Shown in pieces: positions 20,931 to 31,362 of a DNA stretch of 64,000 bases. The notes under the pieces were generated by a model. The model saw only the letters and a program-made list of their open reading frames with translations. It did not search any database and was not told the origin of the DNA. The translations under genes were made by a program, and so were the position numbers. Positions within the stretch are counted from its first letter, which is position 1. Every line of letters begins with the position of its first letter. Location: positions 14,452,185-14,516,184 of the forward strand of contig QVOM02000021.1 of NCBI GenBank assembly GCA_003586115.2. The letters are read 5' to 3'. Origin of the DNA: Salvator merianae. Lineage: Eukaryota; Chordata; Lepidosauria; Squamata; Teiidae.

Positions 20931-21339
20931 AGACCTCAACAGTTTAGTTGAGGTGGACACATTTGCAAGAACATATATTAGAAGAACATATATTAGAGAG
21001 AAGAACATATATTACAGAGCGGGAGGGAGGCAAACGGGTTTTCTGATCCATTCCTGGTTGTACACATTTTAGCTTACCAAAACCTTCACATTTAGGAGTA
21101 TCAGAAATTCAGTTCGATTAGCCATACACGTGGAAAGAGACAGGGTTGTGATAATTCATTGTTTTCGTCTGCTTTGCTTTCGTTATTCTAATGGACTTTG
21201 TGGTTGAGTTAATATAGTTCCATTGTATTGTTGACATGTGATTATTGTTTATTTGCAATTAATTAAAAAAAACCCAATTGCAAGGATAACGTTAAATAAA
21301 AAATTTAGCCCCATGGTCAGAGCCAGTTTTTAAGAGAAA

Positions 21340-21600
21340 TTAATGATTTTTCGTTTGTGCACTTCGCAAGCATGCGTGCCTTCTGGGGAGTTAGGAACAC
21401 CTGAGCCACAAATGCAGTTATAGCCTCTCCGTGAGGACTCTGTATGCGGTATATTAGCAAGAAGAGAAAATAGAGAACGTTTGTATTGCAAATAAGCGTG
21501 TGGGTTCTCTCTCTGATTCTCTTCATTTTTAGCCCGGCGTAAACTGCCACAGTGTTGCTAATTTCACTCGTTTCAATCCTGCTTAAAAACAAGAGTGGGA
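21340..21600. other. Repeat-free flank of the CpG block
   Basis: No recognisable repeat and a moderate CpG content rising towards 21600. It may belong to the same regulatory or first-exon region. Confidence 0.3.
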
Positions 21601-22130
21601 TCTCTCTGTAACCCTTTCGACAGCGCTCGTGTCTCCGCATGCCGTTGGGCGCTCGCCAGGCTGAGGCTGAGGCGAGCAGAGACTGCTCTGTGCAATCCCT
21701 TCCACTGGAAGAATCCAGCCCGGAGATTAGCAGAAGCCGAAGCGGTCTGAACAAGAGTAGCCTCTGAGGACTGGTTTCTGATGTCGAGCTAAGCATGATA
21801 AGAATGCCATTGACGTCAGCAAAGGCATCAGCAGGGAGAAGAGCAGCCCCTGCTCTTCCAACCACACCAGGCAATTGCAGGGCTTTCGAAAATTAAAAGC
21901 CGCTGTTAGCAAGAGGGAGGTGGCGGCGGCGGCGAGCGGGGCTTCGGCTCCAGCTGAACTCCGGTTGCTGCTGCGTTTCCTGTTCGTTGAAGGGGTGGGG
22001 GGAGAGACGGAGAGAGTGTTTGATTTTCTGAGCCCTTTTTGTTTTCTAGGAAAGCAGATTATGCCACCCATGTGGGCTGTAGGTCGCAGCGTTTTGGCTA
22101 CCGAACAAAGCAAATTTTCAGATGCCCCTG
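21600..22130. promoter_or_regulatory. CpG-rich block, candidate promoter/5' UTR of an unidentified gene
   Basis: CpG dinucleotides, scarce in most of the window, cluster here (GGGCGCTCGCC, GGCGAGCAGAG, GTGGCGGCGGCGGCGAGCGG and others). No transposable element is recognisable. A full CRE (TGACGTCA) sits at 21811-21818 and there is no obvious TATA box, consistent with a CpG-island-type vertebrate promoter. The direction of transcription cannot be fixed. CCCTTTTTGTTTTCTAG (22037-22053) resembles a plus-strand splice acceptor, so part of the block may be an exon boundary. Overlapping ORFs on both strands (21727-22113 minus, 21875-22138 plus) are probably UTR-type chance ORFs in GC-rich DNA. Confidence 0.45.
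21811..21818. promoter_or_regulatory. Perfect cAMP-response element TGACGTCA
   Basis: The eight-base palindromic CRE lies within the CpG-rich block. CREB/ATF factors bind this sequence when it is unmethylated and close to a promoter. Its location gives it more weight than an isolated match. Confidence 0.5.
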
Positions 22131-22247
22131 ACGTATAGATGTTTGGGGTTGGACGGGAAAGCTGTAAAAGACAAGCTGCGTATCCCCAAAACTCAGAATC
22201 GCCCTGCGCTTCAGAAGGGTCTCAAAGATTTATTGCATCAGAGCTGA
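22122..22247 (+). CDS. Possible short ORF downstream of the CpG block (41 codons)
   Basis: ATG at 22122 opens a frame reading MPLTYRCLGLDGKAVKDKLR and then IPKTQNRPALQKGLKDLLHQ before TGA at 22245-22247. The peptide is basic and has no recognised domain. It lies just after TTTTCAG, which could be an acceptor. It may be an upstream ORF, the start of a coding exon, or chance. Confidence 0.2.
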   Translation: MPLTYRCLGLDGKAVKDKLRIPKTQNRPALQKGLKDLLHQS

Positions 22248-22357
22248 CAGTATCGGGTTCTCCTCCCTCACCCCATCCTAGCTTTGGTCCTTACTGCCGT
22301 AATTTAAAACAAAAAACAAAAACTGACATTTTGGGGGAAGAGAAATAAAATGTTCAG

Positions 22358-22384
22358 CCTTTTGTTTGTTTGTTTGTTTGTTTA
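22358..22384. repeat. TTTG microsatellite
   Basis: Five or six TTTG units near 22362-22383. Confidence 0.85.
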
Positions 22385-22741
22385 TGGCATTTATAGGCCA
22401 TCCTTTAAAAAGCTGAGGGTTCCCCTTTCTCCTTTTATGATTTTTAGGGTCAGATCAGCAGCCCGGGGAAAGAGGTTTGTCTGAAAGGTCTTGCTTGCTT
22501 CAAGGTTAACCAGGGAGTTTGGTTCCTGAGAAACTGAAATTTCCCCTCCCCCTTCCTAGCCTGGTGCTGTTCTACAGCATTGCCCTGATCCTGTCAGTGA
22601 TCAGAGAGCAGCTCCTGCAGCAACAGGCATACCAAACTGTGGGACTGTGGAATAGCAGAGGAAAGGGAAAAAGCAGATCACAGTTCTCATCTGTGCCTTC
22701 CAGTTGACCACAGGCAAACACCCCATCATTTAAGGAAATGA

Positions 22742-22880
22742 GCACAGGAAGCTGCCTCATACTGAGTCAGGTCCATCTTGCTCAGTATTGTCTACACTGA
22801 CTGGCAAGAGCTCTCCAGGGCTTCAGAAAGGCCTCTATCCCAGCCCCATGTGGAGTGGCCAGGGATTGGAGATGGGGCAT
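22742..22880 (-). repeat. tRNA-derived SINE, 3' portion, antisense
   Basis: AGGAAGCTGCCTCATACTGA, CAGGTCCATCTTGCTCAG, TGTCTACACTGACTGGCAAG and GCTCTCCAGGGCTTCAG are hallmark stretches of a squamate tRNA-derived SINE read antisense. The tRNA-like head expected after GGGATTGGA is missing here, apparently displaced by the CR1-like insert; CCCTGAGCTACAG at 23231-23243 looks like its remnant. Confidence 0.7.
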
Positions 22881-22883
22881 TTT

Positions 22884-23230
22884 GTCATAAGGGAAGTATT
22901 TTTTCACTCAGAGGGTCACTGGTCTATGGAATTTATTACCAGAAGAAGTGGTAACAGCAACAGCCTAGATAGCTTTAAGAAGGAGTTAGACAAATTTGTG
23001 GAGGGCAGATGTATCAATGGCTACTAGAATGGATGCCTAAGTACTGCCTCCAAGATGGTGTGACAGGCAGGATGCCTCTGAAGGCCTTTTGCAGGGAGTG
23101 GAGAGCAAGTGAAAGTTTTCCCTTTGTCTTCTGCTTAAGAATGCCCAGAAGCAGTTAGGCAACTGGGAGACAGGAGGCTGGACTAGATGCATTGTGGCCG
23201 GATCCAGCAGGACTCTGCTTATGCTCTTAT
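22884..23230 (+). repeat. CR1-like LINE 3' end, sense
   Basis: The 5' part encodes a degraded CR1 C-terminus (FFTQRVTGLWN-like, then SFKKELDKFVEGRCINGY), followed by the 3' UTR with GGCAGGATGCCTCTGAAGGC, GCCCAGAAGCAGTTAGG and GGATCCAGCAGGACTCTGC, and the terminal TTATGCTCTTAT. The same subfamily recurs at 39494, 41998, 43490 and 46559. Confidence 0.75.
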
Positions 23231-23339
23231 CCCTGAGCTACAGTCATTGCTAGGTGCCATCCATTTGAAGTGTGTAGCTGCTTACTCTATGGATTACTCA
23301 TGCAGGGCTTTATTTTGACAAAGATATAGAAGTGATTTG

Positions 23340-23450
23340 TCATTACTGTCTTCCAGTAGATGTTGGGGATTGATTCTGAGACCCTCTGCTTCCAGGAAGT
23401 TGTAATAGCAACTGAGAAATGGCTACTTCCGTTGCTCAGTTGTGGGCCAA
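23340..23450 (-). repeat. Old tRNA-SINE scrap, antisense
   Basis: GGGGATTGATTCTGAGACCC and CTCTGCTTCCAGGAAG match the antisense B-box region of the SINE. It is strongly diverged. Confidence 0.45.
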
Positions 23451-23459
23451 CTCATAAGC

Positions 23460-24765
23460 CTAGCTTTTATGTGAAGCAGTTAAAGAGCAGGCTAGGAAGG
23501 ACAGCATTCTGAACAAAACTGTTGTCATATCTCAGCATCCTTGAGGCCACAGAGAAGGTCATGGCCAACAAGCACAAGAGTACAGAGTACTTGTACAGGG
23601 TATATTCAAGTAGGCCACACTGGTCTGGATAACAAGATGGTGGAGGAGCAAACAAGTGATATAGACATTCAAAAGAGACAGGATCATGAAAGCACCACTT
23701 GACCTTCTCAAAACAATCTAGTTCATGAAAAGTGATGCAGCGTTTAATGATGCTTTTTATTATATGGTCTCTGAGTCACACACCAAATAGCAATAGAAGG
23801 AAAGTATGAAGACTTCCCTAACCTCAAAGGCCAGGAAAGTTCAGGTTTTCTTCAGTATCAGAACTGTACTTACAATATTGAAACTCAAAGCAGCAAGTAC
23901 AGACTAAAACTATAGCTGCTTCTTAATTCTATTTAAAGAGAGGATGAGAAACCAAAATTCTTCCATTAGGCATTCCTCATTTGATGCTCCCTATTTGATA
24001 GGGCATATAATAAAATGATTGATAGTCCAGAGAACTTTCACACTGGAAGAAAATACGGCAGCTTCCACACAGTCCATTTGGACCTTGCCAGCTGTCCCGT
24101 TGGATCACAGTGTCTGCTCACCAGAGTGGTGCCCAGAAGGCATGGCTTGCCAGGGAACACACTGACTGCAGGATGGTGATAGCTGGAGTGCTGTTGAGCA
24201 GGAAAATTGAACCATTTTGTTGGACATCAGAAATGGCCTACCTTCAGGGCCATTTCTGAGCATGCCACTAAATTCCCCCTGGCCTACAACTGCAAAGGCT
24301 GGAAAAGCCAGTCATCTTCTGGATGGCTACTGGTTCTCTTCTTCGAACCTCTCCTGTTCCTGTCCTGAACTGCTTGGTTTGGGTCAGACAGTCATTCTCC
24401 ACACTGTGCATCATGGTGTGCAGTGCAGAAGTTGTCTCAGAAAACAATTTATTATAACTCAACTGTATCTGTATAGAAGTTTTCATCAACAGATGCTGAC
24501 TGTTAGCAACTGGAAAAAAGAAAACACACTTCAGAAGCTAACTGCAGATTCAGATTCAGATCATAGCAAAGAATCAAATTAACCAAAGACTGTGGTCCCA
24601 TGCACAGATGACAGTACAAACTCATAGACGTAAAGTTACACACACACCAGACAAAGAGCAAAGGCCATGTACCAATACATTACAATTCCAACAGCTGACA
24701 TGCCAACAGATAACTACTACATGATTTTTTAATTGACCCCAAATTCCAATTTCCTGGCATGGCAA
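23460..24765. other. No gene recognised
   Basis: AGCTTCCACACAGTCCATTTGG (about 24060) resembles the start of a DNA element, but no partner end was found. The 121-codon ORF at 24217-24582 shows no motif or splice context. Confidence 0.4.
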
Positions 24766-24771
24766 CTGATT

Positions 24772-24835
24772 TGGGGTAGTGGTAAGCACCAGATCAGGAC
24801 CAGGAGATTTTAGTCCTTAATTTGGTCGTTAGGTT
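24772..24835 (+). repeat. tRNA-derived SINE scrap
   Basis: GGGGTAGTGGTAAGCACCAG and GGACCAGGAGATTTTAGTCC resemble a second tRNA-type SINE head (GTAGTGGTTAAG type). It is degraded. Confidence 0.4.
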
Positions 24836-24839
24836 TATT

Positions 24840-26100
24840 GAATCATCTTGGATCAAATAGTCACCTCTTGAGAGTAGAGTAAGCCTTGGAGTAGACTTGC
24901 ATTCTCATTCTTTTCCCTTCTTTTCTTCCATCTCAGTCTAATCCACTTCTTTAATTTTTTTGTCCAAGAGATGTAATGGTCATTGTTCGACAGCTGAATC
25001 AGGTTATTCCTCATTACTGTTTTGTCCTCAAAACCCACCAAACTATAATTCTTTTAGCTATCCACTTTCCCAGTTCTTATGTCCAAGAAGTTGATACAGG
25101 GTAGGCCCCCTTACCCCAGATGGGAAACACCCTGTTCAAACAGAAACTTTGCTGGTGAATCTCCCTTCTCCCCGCCCTCTCCCTGACAACACTGTTGTGA
25201 AACTATGGTGGAAAAACCCATCGTGTGCCAACCTGTGTTTCATGAAAGAAGGATATATATATGATCAATTAATGTGCACTCCTGAAATACTGGGAAATCT
25301 AAAGTCATGGTTTGTTCTGGACAGAAGTAAGGTGTACGACATCCAAAAGACATTGCCATCTGGATACATTCCCTCATGCGTCTGAGTCCCTTCCTGTTTA
25401 GTTGGGTTTTTCTGTCCCTTCATTGTGACCTCATATTTTTCTAGCTACATCTTTCATTCTGCCATCTGTTTGGGTTTCTCTTTTCCTGATACTGCTGCTG
25501 AATGTAGAATATCATCACACGGTATCTTCATTATCCAATTCCTTCTGCTGTGCAGTACGTGCTCACTGTCATCCCTTCTAAACTCTAAATCATCTTCAAG
25601 TGGTGTCTGATAAACATACTTCTTTTGTACATTAACAATGGGACAGTTGTTGCTCTTTTATTGCATGACCTCTTGCTGAAAGCAGGGGGAAAAGCCAAAC
25701 ATTTTCTTCCTTGGGATATTCGCTTGCCTGAACAGGCTTCCACACGTCCAGTGGAGGAGGCAGTATTTATTTTATAGTGCTGCTGTTTTTACAGTATGTT
25801 ATGGGATTCTGGGGAGAAACCGGTGCTACAGTTTTGGGGACTTAGTTACTTCTAAAATTTCTCACTTTGCCTTATGGTTTTGCAAAATAAAATCATAGAA
25901 CTAGAAGGTCTACTAGAACAGGAAAAAATGGTGAAATTCTGAACAAGAGGAATCAAAAATAGTCAACTGAATTCAGTGTGACTGACTCACTGATTAATGT
26001 ATGTACAATCTTAGTCTACTAATACAATCTTGATTGTCCCTTTAGAATTCTTATTGACTTTTAATAGATTTGCTCTGACATAGCTGTGTATACAGGATCA
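24840..26100. other. No gene recognised; CR1 tail-like scrap near 25888
   Basis: AAATCATAGAACTAGAAGG resembles the antisense CR1 3' terminus seen at 60840. Nothing else is identifiable. Confidence 0.35.
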
Positions 26101-26104
26101 CAGA

Positions 26105-26560
26105 CCCTTTCTACACTCACTTCTCCATGATCTGAACCAGTGGGTCTGGACCAGCCATGCCCGCTGGTTTGGACCATGGAAAGACTTGGTCTGGAACAGC
26201 ACCGTCTACATGATGGTGCTGAGCTTTGGAACTAGACTCCAAGGGCTAGGAACAAAAGTTCCTAGTTTTGGAGTCACCAAGGGACCCAATTCAGTGGCAA
26301 GCTTTGGTGCACTGTTGACTTGTGTGCCTTGGTAGTCCTGAACATGAGAGGCACACCTTCTGCATGTCTCTGCATTCTGGACCAGGGCCCACTGGTTCAC
26401 CAGTAGATCTCTGATTGAGATTATGCTCCATCCAGTGCAAGCAGAGGGTTCTAGCAGGGTGCAGGGCTTCACAGATCCATACTATCGTGCAGACCAGTGT
26501 GGCCAAGAAGCCAAATACGTGGGCTCCTAATCAAGATTAAAGGTAAGTGCAGAAAGGGCC
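26105..26560 (+). mobile_element. Non-autonomous DNA transposon (family A), 456 bp
   Basis: It runs from CCCTTTCTACACTCACTT to AAGTGCAGAAAGGGCC, an imperfect terminal inverted repeat. It shares internal sequence with 1-282 (opposite orientation), and more weakly with 38569-39103 and 45882-46446. No transposase is encoded; the ORFs at 26206-26506 on the minus strand are by-products. Confidence 0.7.
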
Positions 26561-27354
26561 ACAATCTAAAAGCAGGAAAATTTCAGTTTACATTTTTTCC
26601 CCTTATATGCAGGCAGCCGAGGAGAACACACACATGTACAGAAACCTGAGACTAAAGCCTCATTTATGTCATTTATGTCTGTCCTTATGCATATGCACAC
26701 ACACACACTTACACATATCCAGAGAAAAAAAAAGATACAATACTGAAATATTGGTCTTTGTATGATGGAATTTTTACTGTAAATCTCATTCCAAACTGGA
26801 ATGTTCAACTCTGTTATGATTGAAAAGATGCTTGCTAGTATATGATGTGGCTTAAACAAAAACACTGGTGCATTCTGATCATTCTTCCAGTAACAATAAA
26901 TGGGATATGCCTGGAATTGTTGTTGGATTCAATAGAGAGGATGTGACAAAAATGATTACGAGATGCATAACAGTCGTTTATAGGTTATGCTTGCTTTCTG
27001 GATACTGTTCACAGTGTAGGCATAATAGTCTGGCTACTTTAAGAGATGTTCATCACTATTAAAAATAGGAATATTATACTTTTCTCTACTTTTTTTTTTT
27101 TTTATAGAAAATGCCCTTCCGTTATGAAAAAGGTGTGCCCAGTAAAATCAGTTGGTTTTCAGTGTGTAAGCATTGCATTTAATATTAAAACTGTTCTGGG
27201 TTTCAAGAGGAAATGCACTTAGAAGCTGTTTGTGGTTACTTGGATGTATTATATTTTTGTGCAACATAACTTTGACGAGGTGTGACCTGTTATTCACACA
27301 GCAGACATTTAAACAGGCATGGCATAGATGGAGTCTTCTTGGAAGAGTTAAGTG

Positions 27355-27545
27355 TCTTTATTCCAAGTCAAACTATTGAACCATCTAGTCTATTATTTTC
27401 TAATCTGACTAGCAAATACTTCCAGTTTCTCTGGCTGAGGTCTTTCCCATTCCCTACTATCTTAGCCTTTCAACTGATTATGCCAGTGATTGAAAGTAGA
27501 ACATTGTGGATGCCAAGAGTGTATGAGCTTTGCATCAATCACTCT
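27355..27545 (-). repeat. Old tRNA-derived SINE, antisense
   Basis: The motif order GAACCATCTAGTCTATTATT, TCTGACTAGCAAATAC, CTGGCTGAGGTCTTTCCC, GTGATTGAAAGTAGAACATT and GTGTATGAGCTTTGC parallels the SINE at 22742 and its expected antisense tRNA-like head. It explains the 106-codon ORF here. Confidence 0.5.
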
Positions 27546-27839
27546 CCTTACCCCACCCCCGAGAACCAAATCACAAAACTCTTAGGAGGCAACAAAGAAT
27601 GAGGACATCTACACTAATAAGGACAGCAAGGTTAAAGATAACTAAATGGTGAGCATGTGAACATAAACTTTGCCAAACACTAGGCCCTCCACTTGTTACT
27701 CATTGCACACCTTCATACAGCCTCAAGAATGTTCACTTTTAAACCTTTTACCTACGATAGTCTTTGCTTGTTTCTTGCAGGAATACAAATAGGTCTGAAA
27801 GGAGGGAAGCAGTTTTTCTTTTCAAAAATTTGCTAATTT

Positions 27840-29278
27840 GGTTGTTTGGGACAAAGACAGGGGAAGCGTCACTCTGTTGGTTCTCCTGGATATCTTAGCA
27901 GCTTTTGATACCATTGACCAGGGTATCCTTCTAGAAAGGCTATGGAGTTTAGGAGCTGGAGACACCACAATGTGATGGTTCTGCTCCTATCTCCAAGACT
28001 GATGCCGGAGAGCAGTTGTGGGAGATTTCTGTTCAATGTCCTGGGAACTCACTTGTGGGGTTCTTCAGGGATCAGTCTTATCTACCATGCTGTTTAACAT
28101 CTATATGAAGCCACTGGAAGAGAGCAGCAAGAGTTTTGGGATAAGGTGCCATCAATATGCAGATGACACCCAGCTCTATCTCTCCATGCCATCTGAATCA
28201 GGAGAGGCGATTGAAGTGCTTGACAGATGCTTGGAGGCAGTAATGAGCTGGATGGGGGCCAATGCATTGAAAATGAATCCAGACAAGACAAAGATGCTGT
28301 ATGTTACAGGGTCTCATGTCCATGAAGAAGGGAGGCATCCTGTTCTTGATGAGATCGCTTTGCTCTTGGACTCTGTGCTCACACTTGGAGCTCAGGTGGA
28401 AGCGATGGCCAAGAGCTCTCACTTCCAGCTATAGTTGGTTTGCCTTCTGGACAGAGATGATCTGGCCCCAGTAATCCTTGCTTTAGTAACTTCCAGATTA
28501 GACTATTGTAATGTGCTCAACATGGGGCTGCCCTTATAGATGGTTTGGAAACTGCAGCTGGTGCAGAATACAGCAGCTAGACAACTAGCACAACTGGTCA
28601 GATGCACTTCATGCCAGTCCTAAGAGAACTGTACTGGTTGCCTATTTGCTACTTAGCCTCGTTCAAGCTGTTACCATTAACTTGTAAGGCTCAAAACAGC
28701 TTCAGGCCTCAAATATCTAAAGCAGCATTTCTCAACCAAGATATTCCAAGGGGCCCCATAGGAGGCTTCCTTCTCCCTCCCACTTCCGCACTCCACCACT
28801 GCACATACCCGGTAGGACGGGGTGGGGGGCACAGGAAGGAAACAAAGTCAGAAGGGGGCCACGATCAGAAAAAGGTTGAGAAACACTGATCTAAAGGATC
28901 ACCTTCTCCCATATAGGTCTGCCCTTGCCCAAAGATCTGCTAGTGAGGCCCTCTTGGCTGTGCCATCCCATTCAGCAGTTAAGGTAGTAGGGACATGTGG
29001 GAAGGCATTCTCAGTGATAGGTGCAAGACTATGGAATAGCCTCCCCACTGAGATGTGTAGGAACCCTCATTGTATGTTTTTAGACTTCTGATGAAGATGC
29101 ATCTCTTTATCCTGGCCTTTGACTGATAGAACAACATTCTCTCCCCATACAGGCACTGTCACAGTTTTACCTAATGTTTTTTATCTGTTTTTATAGCAAT
29201 TTAATTGTGACCTGCCATAAAGCCATTGACTGTAGGGTGGGGTAGAAATATAACTTGAATAAATAAATACGTCTATGT
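27840..29278 (+). pseudogene. L2 LINE with reverse transcriptase core, 5'-truncated, interrupted by a hAT MITE
   Basis: The plus strand encodes the L2 ORF2 reverse transcriptase: LVLLDILAAFDTIDQGILL (palm motif A, catalytic Asp in AAFD), CGVLQGSVLSTMLFNIYMK (motif B, with Leu replacing the usual Pro of GVPQGS), RCHQYADDTQLY (motif C; YADD codons at 28156-28167) and KMNPDKTKMLYV (motif D). In-frame stops at 27973-27975 and 28000-28002 fall between motifs A and B. The C-terminal part resumes after the hAT insert with AFSVIGARLWNSLPTEMC, and the 3' UTR ends GGTAGAAATATAACTTGAAT plus an A/T tail. The endonuclease domain is missing. The element cannot be active. Confidence 0.88.
28723..28888. mobile_element. 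hAT-type MITE, 166 bp, with perfect 8-bp target duplication inside L2
   Basis: The termini CAGCATTTCTCAACC and GGTTGAGAAACACTG are inverted repeats typical of hAT elements. The direct repeat ATCTAAAG flanks it at 28715-28722 and 28889-28896. The insert separates two collinear pieces of the L2 3' coding region, so it is younger than that L2. Confidence 0.92.
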
Positions 29279-29280
29279 GC

Positions 29281-29495
29281 TATTTTTCATTCTAAGGTCA
29301 TAGAGTGACTTACACATAACTTAAAAAGAGTAAAGATAGCCGCAGATTAAAACATCAACCTGTCACTGAAAATATCAAGAGTACTCAAAACATTGGGGTG
29401 AAGAAGTATATTTAGCACTTGGAGGCACTGAAGATGCCTGTGTACTTCAGAGGCAGGGAGTTCCACATAGTGAGTGCCACCACTGAAAAGTCCTC
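29281..29495 (-). repeat. L2-type LINE fragment, antisense
   Basis: AGGCAGGGAGTTCCACATAG and CCACCACTGAAAAGTCCTC match the antisense L2 segment before the RLWN block. Its right part is displaced by the hAT MITE. Confidence 0.5.
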
Positions 29496-29613
29496 TCTCA
29501 AGCCACCATCCTCAGGCCTGCGACAGTATAGAGGCATGGAGGCCCCACAATCAGCGATCGTGCGCTTTCCATGGGTTACAAACACTTGCCCTTAAAGCCA
29601 CTGGCCGCTGCTG
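29496..29613 (-). mobile_element. hAT-type MITE, short form, reverse orientation
   Basis: It matches the reverse complement of 9226-9345: GACAGTATAGAGG, GGAGGCCCCACAATCAGC, GGGTTACAAACACTTGCCC and the terminus GCCGCTGCTG. The opposite end is degraded and no target duplication is clear. Confidence 0.65.
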
Positions 29614-29629
29614 GTCACAGGGTAGGTCA

Positions 29630-29790
29630 CAACCATTTTTTTTAAAAAAACATAAAACAGTATAAAGCATACATATATAACCCTTTCCCCTTCCTCCCTG
29701 ATAGGACAATACTTAGAGGAAGTGAAGCATCAAAGATCTGGGTGAAGAGGTATGCTTTACTCTGGGAGGCAGCTATTCCAGAGTCTGATG
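29630..29790 (-). repeat. L2 LINE 3' scrap, antisense
   Basis: GATAGGACAATACTTAGAGG, GTGAAGCATCAAAGATCTGG and GTGAAGAGGTATGCTTTAC parallel 11660-11720 and 19165-19230. Confidence 0.6.
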
Positions 29791-30660
29791 GATAATTCTG
29801 CATGTAGGTGTACATCTGGATTTTTTGCCGCTTTTTTGAAGGACACTGCAACTGAGTTCAGAAATGGTCATCCTCCAGATTTCCAGGAAGGATTGGAACA
29901 AAATAAATGCTGCTGTGCTGAATTGATGTACCTTGATGCTACCCTAGGGAAATGGCCCTGCAGGTAGGAAAGGAGTCACTATGTCACCATGCTTGCATCT
30001 CCCATCTCACAGAGATGCTCCGTAAAGACAGCATGCTTTGGAGATTGGAAGCTACCAAGAAATCCAGGAAAACCAACAGGGACTTAATTTGTCTCAGGAT
30101 AGGTAATCAGTCAGGACAACCAAGGCATGCCTCGAAAAAGAATTTTCAGCCAAGCATGTCCAAGTTGAACAGCTGCAACCCTCTCAAATAATTACCTAAA
30201 AAGAAGATGTTGAGTACTGACAATTAGTTGATGCCCTCTGAAATCAGGGAAGATTTCTTGAGAAAGTGATATACCAATAAGCCATTTGGGAGTATCTCTT
30301 CTGATAATGAAGCTTTTATCACCTCCTTGACGCAACTAGCCTTCCTCTTCCGGGTTTGATCTTGTAAGTCACAAAGGGCACTGATTGCATAAGCCAGTGG
30401 TAGGACAGATATGTGTCCACATTCTCAGGCTGTAAAGCTGAAACCTATCCTCAAAAATTGGACAAGGCATTGCTTTGGAGACTTCTCTTGTTCTGCTACA
30501 GGGATGGCATTCAGATCAGCATGATTTGAATGTCTTTGGCCTGAAAATGCTGACAAATTTGTCACAACTGGCCTCAGATTATTCAATTAATGCAACAAAT
30601 GGATTGGGACCTACTAACCTCATAATGCATTGATATTCCTCAGATGAGAGGGACATACGG

Positions 30661-31362
30661 AGAAGTTCTCTTCTATCAGTGGAAAAAGCAGGACTGAAAG
30701 ATAGCACTGACAGACTAATCTTAGCAGCCCAAGAACAAGCACTGGGTACAAGCTCAACAAAAGCAGGGGTCTACCTTACCAAGCAGGATCCCATGTGTAG
30801 AATGTGCAAAGAGGCCCCTCAGACAGTTCAGCGCATAATAGCCAGCTGCAAGATGCTGGTTGGAAAAGCCCATAAGAGCGGCACAACCAAACTGCAGGAA
30901 TTGTGTACAGGAATATCTAATGAGTACAGGCTGGATGTCCCAAAGTCTAAATGGGAAACCCTACAAGAAAAAGTGATTGAGAGCAACAGACCCAAGATCA
31001 GTATCCAGCCCAACAGACAAGTACTGGCCAATCAATCCGATATCATGGTAGTAAACAAGAGTAAGAAAGAAGCAGTGATAATAGACATAGTAGTTCCAAA
31101 TGATGATAACATCAGGAAGAAAGAATATGAGAAACTGGAGAAATAGCAGGGACTGAAAGGAGAACTGAAGGAAATGTGGAAGGGAAAGGCAGATGTGGTC
31201 CCAGTAGTAAAAGCAGCACTCAGGGCAGTGACCCTCAGGTTGGAAGAACGGCTTCAACAGATCCCAGGATAAACACCAGGATCTCTCTTCAGAAGAGTGG
31301 AGTCCTAGGAACAGCCAGGATACTGTGCAGGACCCTCAAACTTCCAGAGCTTTGGTAGAAGA
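30661..31362 (+). pseudogene. R4-clade LINE: C-terminal restriction-like endonuclease region, degraded
   Basis: The ORF 30679-31146 (155 codons) begins with the R4-type segment LILAAQEQALGTSSTKA. A zinc-knuckle-like motif follows, CRMC (residues 40-43) ... C57 in C-x2-C-x8-H-x4-C spacing, but the expected His is Arg52. The endonuclease core follows as ANQSDIMVV (Ser120-Asp121 where Pro-Asp is usual) and EAVIIDIVVPND (Asp136). TAG at 31144-31146 replaces a codon before QGLKGELKEMW. The next frame ends at a stop after RLQQIPG, and a frameshift leads to SLQKSGVLGTARIL and the clade-typical end TLKLPELW at about 31355. R4-type LINEs cleave DNA with a restriction-like nuclease instead of the AP-type nuclease of L2/CR1. 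The reverse transcriptase is absent and the copy is dead. Confidence 0.82.

Noticed and set aside
22519..22707. Block after a pyrimidine-rich tract (22540-22559) that could be an exon
   Set aside because: The acceptor-like tract is good, but no frame gives a recognisable peptide and no donor or partner exon can be assigned.
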